Shown here in pieces: positions 42,745 through 52,095 of a DNA stretch of 64,000 nucleotides; the first letter of the stretch is position 1, and every line of letters begins with the position of its first letter. The DNA lies in NCBI GenBank assembly GCA_964425915.1, contig CAYROO010000011.1:1-64000 (forward strand), read 5' to 3'. Made by a program: the position numbers and the translations under genes. This stretch comes from Polycyclovorans sp964425915 (GTDB lineage Bacteria > Pseudomonadota > Gammaproteobacteria > Nevskiales > Nevskiaceae). The notes below the pieces were generated by a model that worked only from the letters and a program-made list of their open reading frames with translations, had not been told where the DNA came from and did no database searches.

Positions 42745-43554
42745 TCAGCGACGGGGGCGTCGTGGCTTGGGCTCTGGCCTGGGCTCAAGACCGGCGGCGG
42801 GGCTGGGTCGGGATCGATTCAGTTTGAGTACCGCGCGGTCGCCGATGCGGCGAATCGGTGCAGCATTCTCCGGCGTGCCCAGCAGCACGCGCAGCTCTTC
42901 CTCGGTGAGGTCTCGCCACTGTCCAGCCCTGAGCCCGTCGAGATGGATGTTGACGATGCGGACGCGCTGCAGCCGTCGCACGGTATACCCGAAGGCCTCA
43001 CACATGCGGCGAATCTGCCGATTTAGCCCCTGCGTGAGGATGATGCGGAACCGGTTCGGCCCCAGCTGGGTGACGCGGCAGGGCTGGGTGACGGTGTCGA
43101 GGATCGGCACACCCCGCGCCATGCCGGTGACGAAAGCGGGCGTGATCGGACGGTCCACCGTCACCAGGTATTCCTTTTCGTGGCGGTTCTCCGCACGCAG
43201 GATGCGGTTGACGATGTCACCGTTGTTGGTCAGCAGGATCAGCCCCTCGGAGTCCTTGTCGAGCCGGCCGATGGGGAAGATGCGCTCGCGGTGGTTGATG
43301 AAGTCGATGATGTTGCCGGACACATGGCGCTCGGTGGTGCAGGTGATACCCACCGGCTTGTGCAGGGCGATGTAGACGTTCTTGCGGCTGGGGCCCACCG
43401 GTTTGCCGTCGACCCGCACCTCGTCACCGTCGGCGACCTGCGTGCCGAGGCCGGCGGTCACGCCATTGACGGTGACCCGACCGTCCTCAATCCAGCTGTC
43501 AGCGACGCGCCGCGAACAGATGCCGGACTCACTGATGAACTTGTTCAGGCGCAT
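42745..43554 (-). CDS. rluF: 23S rRNA pseudouridine synthase RluF
   Basis: A 269-residue RsuA/RluB-type enzyme that modifies 23S rRNA U2604. It has an N-terminal S4 RNA-binding domain (MRLNKFISESGICSRRVADSWI), the catalytic motif GRLDKDSEGLILLTNNGD with the active Asp, and the RluF-like QGLNRQIRRMCEAFGYTVRRL. The C-terminus is a basic Pro/Arg tail of about 35 residues. Confidence 0.92.
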   Translation of the reverse strand: MRLNKFISESGICSRRVADSWIEDGRVTVNGVTAGLGTQVADGDEVRVDGKPVGPSRKNVYIALHKPVGITCTTERHVSGNIIDFINHRERIFPIGRLDKDSEGLILLTNNGDIVNRILRAENRHEKEYLVTVDRPITPAFVTGMARGVPILDTVTQPCRVTQLGPNRFRIILTQGLNRQIRRMCEAFGYTVRRLQRVRIVNIHLDGLRAGQWRDLTEEELRVLLGTPENAAPIRRIGDRAVLKLNRSRPSPAAGLEPRPEPKPRRPRR

Positions 43555-43615
43555 GCGGTGCGGCGATGGAAGAAGCAAGCAGCATACGTCAGCGGACGGG
43601 GGACGAGCATGGCGG

Positions 43616-45637
43616 TCAGTCCGGTTTCTTGGCTTGTACCAGTCGCGCCAACACCTCCTTGAGCAGGGTGCTGGTGGTCGGGTGGTAGGTCAGGCGCGCA
43701 TTGCCTTCGCCGTAGATGGCCTTGATCAGGCTCAACTGTTGCGGCACGGTCAGACCCTCGAACCGGGCGCCCAGACGCACGCTGTGCACCGAGGCATCAT
43801 CACGCAGGATCTCGGCGGGCAGCCGATCGCCGTCGCCGAGATCGATGTCGGCCCGCCGGTCAAGAAAGCGCTCGACATCGGCATCGTATTCCTCCAGTTC
43901 CAGCGAGCACCCGGACAGCGACAGCTCGCGGATTCGCACCGGCCAGCGACGCCCGGCCACCCACAGGCCGGCCCGTCCGCGGCCGAGATAGGGAAAGCGC
44001 TCCTGACTGCGTCGGCGCGGCAGCTCGATGCAGGTCAGCACGGCGACCGCCAGGATCAGGAAATTGATCACCAACCAGAACAGGTTGACCATTCGCGGCG
44101 CATAGGGGAGACCCGGCTGCAGCCCGGGGATGGCGGCCAGAATCACCCCCACCAGATTGATGGCCAGCAGGATCAGGATGGGGCGTAGCGCCTGCCAATC
44201 AACGGTGACCCGGTCGCCCAGCAGTCCCTTGGGTGTCACCTTGAACTTGTGTTTGGCCCGCGAAAACAGACCCGTCAGGGTGGCATGGATGGCGGCGGGC
44301 ACGATCAACAATTGATTGATGTCGTTCAGCACGGGTTGCAGCGAGCCGCGTGAGATCCAGGTCATCACCGTCATGTGCAAGACCAGCCAAGGCACCAGGT
44401 AGGACAGGATGTCCGGAAGTTGCGCATCGATCACCCGCCAGCCGGTGGTCCAGTAAATGGCCGGTGCCAGCAGGAACAGGTAGCGGGTGGGGAAGCTCAT
44501 GCCCCAGTACAGGAAGGTATCGAGAATGTGCAGACGATCGACAAAGCCCAGACGGTGTCGTCGCGAGAACGGGTTGTAGTGGTCGCGGAAGATCTGGATG
44601 AAGCCCAGGCACCAGCGGTGGCGTTGCACGATGTACTCCCCCAGGCCTTCTGGCGCCAGGCCGGTGGTCAGGGGCTCATTCAGGTAGCGGGTTTGCCAAC
44701 CCTTCTCGCGCATGCGTAGGCTCATCAGCATGTCTTCGGTGACGCTGTCGGTCGGGAAGCCGCCGATGGCGTCGACCGATGCGCTGCGAATCACCGACGA
44801 GGTACCGCAGCAGAAGGCCGTGCCCCAGGCGTCCTTGCTGGGCTGCAGTTCATCAAAGAAGAAGCGCTGCTCGTCCGGCGCAATGCCGCTCAGCGACAGA
44901 TTCATCTGTACCGGATCGGGATTGAAGAAGTGCTGTGGCGACTGCACGATACCGGTGTCCGGCCGTGCTGCATGCAAGGCCAGACAACGGCTGATGAATG
45001 CCGTAGTGGCGACAAAGTCGGCATCCAGCACGCCGATGAAGACGGGATCAAAGCCCGAGGCGCGGATGGCGGCGAGTCCATGATTCATGTTGCCGGCCTT
45101 GGCGCCATGGTTGTCCTGGCGTGCCACATAGCCCACACCGAGTTCCTCGCAGTACAGCCGCAGCCAGTCGCGGCGACCGTCGTCGAGCACCCAGACGCGG
45201 GTGCCGGGATGGTCCTGACCCATGGCGCCCAGGATGGTGCGTTGCAGGACGCCGAGCGGTTCGTTGTAGGTGGGAATCAGCAAGGCGACGGGGGTGTTCG
45301 GATCCACCTGCGCCAGCGACGCGTTTACCAGGGCGGTCCAGTCAGTGCGGCGCGACAGGGTCATGTAGGTGACCGCCAGCATCAGCATGGCGGTCAGCTC
45401 GAACACTAGAAACAGGTAGGGCCACAGTCCCGCGACCGAAAGCTCGGGTGGTGGCACCGTCTCGGTCAGGCGCCAGTACAGATAGCGCGCCAGCAGGACG
45501 GCCAGCACCGCGAACAATGCCGTCCGCATGCGCGGGTCGTCCGGCCGTAGCGGCAGGTTGATGCCCAGGTCGCGGAGGCCGAACATCAGGATGAACAGGC
45601 CGACGACCAGCAGGGTGGGTGCGAGCGTCAGCAGCAC
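43616..45637 (-). CDS. BcsA-like glycosyltransferase family 2 with PilZ domain
   Basis: A 673-residue membrane glycosyltransferase in the cellulose-synthase mould. The core motifs are all present: DDG (152-154), DAD (205-207), TED (300-302) and QRHRW (338-342), so it should polymerise a UDP-sugar. The C-terminal ~100 residues form a PilZ domain with RSQER followed by ELSLSG, where Glu replaces the usual Asp/Asn, so cyclic-di-GMP control is likely but not certain. I start at GTG 45637, just after the stop of the HlyD gene. The next helper genes of a cellulose operon (bcsB, bcsZ, bcsC) are absent, so another polymer is possible. Confidence 0.85.
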   Translation of the reverse strand: MLLTLAPTLLVVGLFILMFGLRDLGINLPLRPDDPRMRTALFAVLAVLLARYLYWRLTETVPPPELSVAGLWPYLFLVFELTAMLMLAVTYMTLSRRTDWTALVNASLAQVDPNTPVALLIPTYNEPLGVLQRTILGAMGQDHPGTRVWVLDDGRRDWLRLYCEELGVGYVARQDNHGAKAGNMNHGLAAIRASGFDPVFIGVLDADFVATTAFISRCLALHAARPDTGIVQSPQHFFNPDPVQMNLSLSGIAPDEQRFFFDELQPSKDAWGTAFCCGTSSVIRSASVDAIGGFPTDSVTEDMLMSLRMREKGWQTRYLNEPLTTGLAPEGLGEYIVQRHRWCLGFIQIFRDHYNPFSRRHRLGFVDRLHILDTFLYWGMSFPTRYLFLLAPAIYWTTGWRVIDAQLPDILSYLVPWLVLHMTVMTWISRGSLQPVLNDINQLLIVPAAIHATLTGLFSRAKHKFKVTPKGLLGDRVTVDWQALRPILILLAINLVGVILAAIPGLQPGLPYAPRMVNLFWLVINFLILAVAVLTCIELPRRRSQERFPYLGRGRAGLWVAGRRWPVRIRELSLSGCSLELEEYDADVERFLDRRADIDLGDGDRLPAEILRDDASVHSVRLGARFEGLTVPQQLSLIKAIYGEGNARLTYHPTTSTLLKEVLARLVQAKKPD

Positions 45638-45641
45638 GACG

Positions 45642-46796
45642 TCAGTCCCGGAATGACACCCGTGCCGCCCGGCCGATCGGGCAATCGAGGGCCGATGCGT
45701 CGTCCAGCCGTACCACCACACCATAGCCTTCCTTGGTGGCGGCACGACCGAACGGGATGGCCATCACCATTGCGTTTTCCGCGGATGGCCCGGTGAGCGC
45801 GATCAACTGGCCGGTGAGTCGGTGCGTCTTGCCGTCCGCGTCCTCGGAGCGGATGCGCGCCTGCATGCCCACGCGCAGACGGCGGAACTCGCGCTCGCCC
45901 ATGCTGGCAGTGAGCACCAGGTCCTGGCACAGCGCCAGGCGGCCGACTTCGCCACCCACCGGCACAAAAACCCCCTCGGGAATACGCTGCCATACCAGGG
46001 CTTTGGGCAAGGTCAGCGCCACGCGTGCCTGTGCCTCGATCTGTGCTGACTGGGTGGCAATGGCGGCCTGCAGCCCGTCGCGCTTGGCCTCCAGTGCCAC
46101 CTGTTGCGCGCCGGCGAGCCGCAGCAACACCCCGGTTTCTGCCACCTTCTGGTCGGAGTAAGCGCGCTCGACATCACTGGTGGCTACCCGCAGACGGCGC
46201 TGAAGCGCCTGCTGTTCGGCCTGGATCTGGGCCACCCGCGCGCCGGCGGCACGCGACTCCTCTTCTGCCACCGCCATGGCGGCTTCCGCGGCGCGCAGGG
46301 CCCGCAGCGAGATGCTGTCACGACTACCCTCCAGCCGCTCGAACTGATCACGCAGATCCTGGAAGCTGCGCTGCCGTGCCTGCGCCTGGGCGCGGGCTTC
46401 GCGCAACTGTTCGTCCAGGTAGCGACGACGGGCCTGTTGCCACTGGGCGGCATCGGCGCCGTAGCTTTCCAGGCTGGCACGGAGCTGCGCTTGCTCCGCC
46501 TTGACCCCCAGCAACTCCGCTTCGACCTCGCTGAGGCGCGCCTGCAGGTCAATCAGGGTGCTGCGTTCAACCTGCGGGTTGTCCACCTCGACCGTATCGG
46601 ATGGCGTGACCCCGCTGCCGACGGCCGGAAGCGGGGTGACGATACGGCCGGCGATTGGGGAAATGAGCGGCAGGAGTTGGGCATTGAAGAAAGCCTCCTG
46701 GGCATCGGTCCGGTAAAGATTCTGGATCAGCGCCAGCAGCGCGAGCAGCACCAAGCCGCCGCCGGCGATCACGCGCCAGTACCGTTTCAAGTCCAT
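45642..46796 (-). CDS. HlyD-family membrane-fusion protein partnered with the glycosyltransferase
   Basis: A 384-residue periplasmic adaptor: transmembrane helix at 12-30, a split lipoyl/beta-barrel domain (LISPIAGRIVTPLPAVGSGV; FVPVGGEVGRLALCQDLVLTASM) and a long coiled coil at ~75-250 rich in Ala, Gln and Arg. It precedes the BcsA-like gene by four bases and may link the synthase to the periplasm, much as Alg44 serves Alg8. Confidence 0.85.
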   Translation of the reverse strand: MDLKRYWRVIAGGGLVLLALLALIQNLYRTDAQEAFFNAQLLPLISPIAGRIVTPLPAVGSGVTPSDTVEVDNPQVERSTLIDLQARLSEVEAELLGVKAEQAQLRASLESYGADAAQWQQARRRYLDEQLREARAQAQARQRSFQDLRDQFERLEGSRDSISLRALRAAEAAMAVAEEESRAAGARVAQIQAEQQALQRRLRVATSDVERAYSDQKVAETGVLLRLAGAQQVALEAKRDGLQAAIATQSAQIEAQARVALTLPKALVWQRIPEGVFVPVGGEVGRLALCQDLVLTASMGEREFRRLRVGMQARIRSEDADGKTHRLTGQLIALTGPSAENAMVMAIPFGRAATKEGYGVVVRLDDASALDCPIGRAARVSFRD

Positions 46797-46847
46797 GCCC
46801 CACTGCTCCCCGCGCCGACTGCCGATGAACCAGCAGCTTACCGAAAG

Positions 46848-49088
46848 TCACACGTAGGCTGTGCCGAGATGCGACGGAGACAGGTCCGGTTGTCCGGCGA
46901 GGCCCTTCGGATGGTGCGGAAAGTAACGGGTATTGTCGCTGCCAAGGTCCGGCCCCAGAGACCGCAGAGCGCCCCCCGCCGACGCGAAATGGAAGGGGAA
47001 GCCGGGAACCTTGAGCTTTTCGTGGGATAGAAACCACTGACGCGCCGCCAAATGTGGACAGGCATGGAGGTCGGCGGCGTTCATCACCGCGCCGGCTGCC
47101 AGTTGCGCTGCTTGCAGTTGGGTCATCAAGGCGAGCGCGTCCTGCGGCTGGGTCCAGCCGGCGATCACCTGATCAATCGCGTCGGCGTCGCGGTGGCGTG
47201 CGTCGGCGGTTTGCCATTCGGGTCGTTGCGCCGTTGGGCCGATCAGTGTGGCCAGACGTTCCCACTCAGCGTCGTCGCGGATGCTGAGCGTGATCCAGCG
47301 ATCATCGCCACTGCAGCGGTAGCAGCCTTGCGGGGCGTGCTCGGGATGACGATTGCCGAGCGCGGCGGGTTGGGTATCGGCATCCGGCATCCCGGCGAGG
47401 ATGGCGCCAAGCGTCCATATCGAGGTTTCATTCTCGGACAGGTCGATATGGTCACCCTGGCCACTCTGGTCACGTTGCAGCAATGCGCTCATCACCGCGG
47501 CGACCCCGAACATGCCGTTGATGACATCCATTTCGCGGACCCGATAGGGGTTTTCGCCGCCGGCGTAGGCGGTGAGCGACTGCACGCCACTGATGGCCTC
47601 CAGCGTGCCGCCGTAGCCAGCATAGCCCTGGTACGGACCGGTGGCGCCGAACGCGGACATCGACACCAGAATGATGTCCGGCTTGAGGCTGCGCAGGCTG
47701 TCGTAGTCCATGCCGAGACGGGCCATTACACCGGGGCGGCCGTTCTCCAGGACGACGTCGGTATCACGCACCAGTTGATGGCACAAGGCGCGGTCATCAG
47801 GCTGCTTGAGGTCCAGTGTCAGCGACTGCTTATTGCGATGCAGTTGCCAGAAGCGCGGGAAGCCGTTGATACGCTCGGGGTAGCCGCCGCGCATGCCGTC
47901 GAGGCGGCCATGGAACTCGATCTTGATCACCTCCGCACCGAAGTCGGCCAGCACGCGTGCCGCGTGCGGCCCTGCCCAGTCGTGGGTGAAATCGAGGATA
48001 CGGACGCCGGATAGCGGCTGCGTCGGCGCCATTTCCGCAGGCGGTGGCAGCGCTTGCGACGGGGATCGCAACGGTCTTTCATCCCACTGCAATTGCCGGC
48101 CGCGCCAGGGCGCACCCGGCAGCACGCGGGGAACACCGGCGTCATCGGTCTGCACCTGGAAATAGTCACGCGCCCGATGCTGAGGGTCACGCAGGACTTC
48201 CGGCAGCGTCGCCACGTAGGACCAGGCGAGGCCGTTGGCCTGTCCCAGATGAAACAGATCCTCACGGGTCTGACTGGCCAGCCACGGGCGGATCAGCGCT
48301 TCGAATCGGTCGCGATGCTCGATGCGACCGGCCGCAGTGCTCAGCGGCGGTGCCAGCAGTTCGGCCTCACCGAAGCGCGGCGCAATCTTCATCCAGTGAC
48401 GGATGGGGCCGCCGATGATGGTGGCCTCGCCGTCCCGGCACGGGTAGGTTCGCCAGGGCACCATGGCATGGCGATCGCCGTTGCGTCGGGCCACGCGGCC
48501 ATGATGGGCGTACTCGGCCAGCGCGATCTCGATGTTCTGCATCGCCGCTTCATGGATGGACAGGTCGATGCACTCGCCGCGGCCGTCCTGCTGTCGCCGA
48601 TGCAAGGCCATGGCGCTGGCCACGAAGCCATAAAGGCCAGCGCTGACGCTGGCCAGCGGGGGGCGCGCATTGAGCGGCGCGCGTGCGCCGTCGCCCGTGC
48701 TGTTCATCAGCCCGGATAGCGCGTAGAGGGTGATTTCCTCAGCCCGGTAATCGCGCCACGGGCCGTGCTGGCCGAACGGGCTGATCCGGCACACCACCGG
48801 GCGGCGCCCGTTGCCCACCAGCACCTCGGGCAGCAGTCCGGCCGCTTCCATCTGCCCCGGCCCCCAGGCATCGATGATGACATCGGCCTCGGCACAGGCG
48901 GTGGCGAGCTGGTCAGCTGCAAGCGGCAGTTTTCCGGCATTGGCCCAGAGTGACTCCGGCCCGGTCAGTGTCGGGTTCCGCGGCAGGCACAGCGTGCGCA
49001 CCTCCGCGCCCCAGCCAGCGAATAGTCGCCCGCAAAGCGCGCCGGCCAGATGTTGTTGCAGCTCCACCACTCGCAAACCCGAAAACAC
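46848..49088 (-). CDS. tandem CaiB/BaiF-type CoA transferase
   Basis: A 746-residue fusion of two CaiB-type class III CoA-transferase halves. The second half (from about PLSGVRILDFTHDWAGPHAARVLADFGAEVIKIE) carries MDVINGMFGVAAVMSAL with the catalytic Asp. In the first half the equivalent segment reads PPLASVSAGLYGFVASAM, with Ser for Asp, so that half may be structural. I chose GTG 49088 because GGAG lies 9 bases upstream and the domain begins right away; a TTG at 49166 is possible. The substrate is unknown. Confidence 0.85.
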   Translation of the reverse strand: MFSGLRVVELQQHLAGALCGRLFAGWGAEVRTLCLPRNPTLTGPESLWANAGKLPLAADQLATACAEADVIIDAWGPGQMEAAGLLPEVLVGNGRRPVVCRISPFGQHGPWRDYRAEEITLYALSGLMNSTGDGARAPLNARPPLASVSAGLYGFVASAMALHRRQQDGRGECIDLSIHEAAMQNIEIALAEYAHHGRVARRNGDRHAMVPWRTYPCRDGEATIIGGPIRHWMKIAPRFGEAELLAPPLSTAAGRIEHRDRFEALIRPWLASQTREDLFHLGQANGLAWSYVATLPEVLRDPQHRARDYFQVQTDDAGVPRVLPGAPWRGRQLQWDERPLRSPSQALPPPAEMAPTQPLSGVRILDFTHDWAGPHAARVLADFGAEVIKIEFHGRLDGMRGGYPERINGFPRFWQLHRNKQSLTLDLKQPDDRALCHQLVRDTDVVLENGRPGVMARLGMDYDSLRSLKPDIILVSMSAFGATGPYQGYAGYGGTLEAISGVQSLTAYAGGENPYRVREMDVINGMFGVAAVMSALLQRDQSGQGDHIDLSENETSIWTLGAILAGMPDADTQPAALGNRHPEHAPQGCYRCSGDDRWITLSIRDDAEWERLATLIGPTAQRPEWQTADARHRDADAIDQVIAGWTQPQDALALMTQLQAAQLAAGAVMNAADLHACPHLAARQWFLSHEKLKVPGFPFHFASAGGALRSLGPDLGSDNTRYFPHHPKGLAGQPDLSPSHLGTAYV

Positions 49089-49215
49089 GCGCGCGCACTC
49101 CGCTACAAAGGATTCAGTGGAGGTTAGCGGAGCGCCGCTGCCGGCGTCAGCCTGCGGTGTCAGCAAAACCGATATTCTTGGTGTCGGTCAACGTCGCATT
49201 GCAGGGGAGGGTGGC

Positions 49216-49827
49216 TTGGCGCAGGACGACATCATCATTTGCGAGCACTGTGATGCTGCCTACCGCCGTGCCAGCGTGCCCGCTGGCCATCGCGTCACCT
49301 GCGTCCGCTGTCACAGCCCCCTGCAGCTGCATCCGCCCCTGCGGCTCGACACGGTGATGGCGTTCACGCTCACCGCACTGATGTTGTTTGCCATCGCCAA
49401 CAGCTTTCCGATCATGCGGCTGGAACTGGGCGGCGAGCGCACTGAGGCCAGCCTGATCGGTGCCATCATCGCCACCTGGCAGTCCGGTGTGCCGTTGGTG
49501 GCGCTGCTGGCTGCCGCCACCACCGTGGTGTTTCCGTTGGCGGTGATGCTGCTGACCCTCTATGTGGTGACTCCGCTGCGCTTCGGGCGTCGTCCGCACG
49601 CCTTCGTCGCCGTGATGCGGGCGCTGCGCTGGACCCGCCCCTGGAGCATGGTCGAAGTGTTCATGCTCAGCGTGCTGGTGGCGGTGGTGAAGCTGGGAGA
49701 CTCGGCGACGGTGATCGTCGGGCCGGGCCTGTGGGCCATCGCCGGGCTGACGCTGCTGCTGACGGCACTGAGCACCCTGGACCTGCACGCCCTGTGGGCA
49801 CAGGCCGACCGGGTTCCGACGTGGTGA
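49216..49827 (+). CDS. pqiA: PqiA-family inner-membrane protein, first copy
   Basis: A 203-residue half-PqiA. An N-terminal zinc-ribbon (CEHCDAAYRRASVPAGHRVTCVRC) is followed by four hydrophobic helices. It starts at TTG 49216, which sits 5 bases after AGGGGAGG. In E. coli PqiA is one chain of two such halves; here the halves are separate coupled genes. They feed lipid to the PqiB tunnel. Confidence 0.9.
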   Translation: MAQDDIIICEHCDAAYRRASVPAGHRVTCVRCHSPLQLHPPLRLDTVMAFTLTALMLFAIANSFPIMRLELGGERTEASLIGAIIATWQSGVPLVALLAAATTVVFPLAVMLLTLYVVTPLRFGRRPHAFVAVMRALRWTRPWSMVEVFMLSVLVAVVKLGDSATVIVGPGLWAIAGLTLLLTALSTLDLHALWAQADRVPTW

Positions 49828-50465
49828 GCCCGCCGACCGCTGCCAGCCTTGGACTGGTGGGTTGCAGCACCTGTGGTCAGGTGTGCCGCATGACGTCGTC
49901 TGTCAGTGGCCGCTGCCCGCGCTGTGGGGCCCATCTGCACCATCGTCGTCCCAACAGCCTGATGCTGAGTTGGGCACTGCTGATCGCGGCCGCCGTTCTC
50001 TACATCCCCGCCAACCTGCTGCCCATCATGAAGACCTCCACCTTCTTCGATGGGCGCAGCGACACCATCCTCAGTGGCGTGGTGGTGCTGTGGCAGGAAG
50101 GGGCCTGGGACCTGGCATTGATCGTGTTCGTGGCCAGCGTGATGGTGCCGCTGCTGAAGATCGGCGTGCTTGCCGGCCTGTTGCTGAGCGTGCAGCTGCG
50201 CGCGCGCGGGCGGCGGTTGGAGCGGGCGCGGTTGTTCCGCATGATCGAACGGATCGGCCACTGGTCGATGCTCGACATCTTTGTGGTGGCGCTGCTGGTG
50301 GCGCTGGTCAACTTCCAGAGCTATGCCCAGGTGCAGGCTGGCCCGGGTGCTGCTGCTTTCGGCGGCGTGGTGATCCTCACCATGCTGTCCGCGATGTGTT
50401 TTGATCCACGTCTGATCTGGGACGGCGATTCTGCCGTACCCACGGGACCTCAAGCCGATGAATGA
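49824..50465 (+). CDS. pqiA: PqiA-family inner-membrane protein, second copy
   Basis: A 213-residue partner of the preceding gene, beginning at GTG 49824 in a GTGA overlap. The zinc-ribbon is CSTCGQVCRMTSSVSGRCPRCG, then four helices including LMLSWALLIAAAVLYIPANLLP. It overlaps pqiB by 8 bases. Together the two halves equal E. coli PqiA. Confidence 0.9.
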   Translation: MSPPTAASLGLVGCSTCGQVCRMTSSVSGRCPRCGAHLHHRRPNSLMLSWALLIAAAVLYIPANLLPIMKTSTFFDGRSDTILSGVVVLWQEGAWDLALIVFVASVMVPLLKIGVLAGLLLSVQLRARGRRLERARLFRMIERIGHWSMLDIFVVALLVALVNFQSYAQVQAGPGAAAFGGVVILTMLSAMCFDPRLIWDGDSAVPTGPQADE

Positions 50466-52095
50466 GCAAGACGATCCGCTGAACCGCCTGCCGACGCCGG
50501 ATATGGCGCCGCGGTCACGACTGTTGCCGTCGCTGATCTGGCTGGTGCCGCTGGTGGCAGCCGTCGCCGGTCTGGTGCTGATCATCCAGACCTATGCCGG
50601 CCGCGGCCCCACCATCACCATCCAGTTCGAGACCGCCGAGGGGCTGGAGGCCGGCAAGACGGAGGTGCGCTACAAGAACGTGGTGATCGGACGCGTCAGC
50701 ACCATCGAGCTCAGCGAGGACCGTCAGCACGTCGTGGTCAGCGTCGACCTGCGCAAGGATGCCGCCTCGGTGGCGGTCGAAGGCAGTCGCTTCTGGGTGG
50801 TGCGGCCGCGCATCGATTTGGGCGGTGTTTCCGGGCTCGGAACCTTGGTGTCCGGCGCATTCGTCGGGGTCGATATCGGTCTGGGTGACGAGCAGATCCT
50901 GAACTTCGTGGGTCTGGAAGTGCCGCCCGCCGTCACCCATGACCAGAAAGGGACGCGCTATGTGCTGACCGCCAGCGAGCTCGGATCGCTCAATATCGGC
51001 TCGCCGATCTATTTCCGCAGTATCCCGGTCGGCCGCATTGTGGGGTTCGATCTGGACGAGGATGGCGAGGGCATCACCCTCCAGGCCTTTGTCGATGCGC
51101 CTTACGACCGCTATGTGACCTCGCGTACCCGCTTCTGGAACGCCAGTGGTATCGACGTCAACCTTGATGCCAACGGCCTGGAGCTGAGCACCCAGTCGCT
51201 GGTGACGCTGGTGGCGGGCGGTGTCGCCTTCCAATCCCTGCCGCGGCGTGGCGAGCCGCCGCCGCCAGCCGCTGCGGACAGCGCCTTCAGGCTGTATGAC
51301 GACCAGATCACGGCTCTGGCACCGGCTGACAACATCGCGATGCCGGTGCGGATGCGGTTCTTCCAGTCGATGCGTGGGCTGTCCAAGGGGGCGGTGGTGG
51401 ACTTCAAGGGCGTCGAGGTGGGCAAGGTGACCGACCTTGAGTTGGAGTACGACCCTGCGCGCAAGCGCTTTGCCGCCAATGTCAGCGCCGTGATCTATCC
51501 GGAGCGCCTGGGACGCGCCTACGCGCAGCTGCGTGAGCGCGAGGGCGGCCAGGATCCGGCGCCTGAAGCACTGTTCCAACGTATGATCGACCGCGGTCTG
51601 CGGGCACAGCTGCGTAACGGCAACCTCATCACCGGACAGCTCTATGTGGCGCTGGATTTTCTGCCACGAGGCCAGTCGAAGCAGCTCGACCGCGAGTCGC
51701 GGCCGCTGGAGATTCCCACCGAGGCAGGCAGCTTCGACCAGCTGCAGGCGCAGATCGCCGACATTGTCACCAAGATCGACGCCATTCCATTTGACGATAT
51801 CGGCGGCAATCTGCGCGACACCCTGGCGCGTGCCGAGCAGCTGATGGCGCAGATCAACACTGAGCTGGCGCCGGAGCTGCAACGCACACTGGAGGAGACC
51901 CGGGCCACCGTTGCGGCCGCCAACCGGGCGCTGGCGGCGCCGGACGCTCCGCTGCAGCAGGACATGCGCATGATGATGGAGCAGGTGGACCGCGCTGCCC
52001 GGTCACTGCGCAATCTGTCGGATACCCTGCAGCGCAACCCGCAGTCACTGCTGCGCGGAAAACCTGATGATGGCGAGGAAATCAACGATGACTGA
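50458..52095 (+). CDS. pqiB: PqiB, three-MCE-domain lipid tunnel protein
   Basis: A 545-residue periplasmic protein anchored by one helix (~25-43). Three MCE domains follow (GPTITIQFETAEGLEAGKTEVRYKNVVIG at the first, then near 165 and 290) and a C-terminal helical needle (~430-520). It forms a hexameric tube that bridges the inner and outer membranes for lipid transport. It overlaps pqiC by 8 bases. Confidence 0.95.
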   Translation: MNEQDDPLNRLPTPDMAPRSRLLPSLIWLVPLVAAVAGLVLIIQTYAGRGPTITIQFETAEGLEAGKTEVRYKNVVIGRVSTIELSEDRQHVVVSVDLRKDAASVAVEGSRFWVVRPRIDLGGVSGLGTLVSGAFVGVDIGLGDEQILNFVGLEVPPAVTHDQKGTRYVLTASELGSLNIGSPIYFRSIPVGRIVGFDLDEDGEGITLQAFVDAPYDRYVTSRTRFWNASGIDVNLDANGLELSTQSLVTLVAGGVAFQSLPRRGEPPPPAAADSAFRLYDDQITALAPADNIAMPVRMRFFQSMRGLSKGAVVDFKGVEVGKVTDLELEYDPARKRFAANVSAVIYPERLGRAYAQLREREGGQDPAPEALFQRMIDRGLRAQLRNGNLITGQLYVALDFLPRGQSKQLDRESRPLEIPTEAGSFDQLQAQIADIVTKIDAIPFDDIGGNLRDTLARAEQLMAQINTELAPELQRTLEETRATVAAANRALAAPDAPLQQDMRMMMEQVDRAARSLRNLSDTLQRNPQSLLRGKPDDGEEINDD

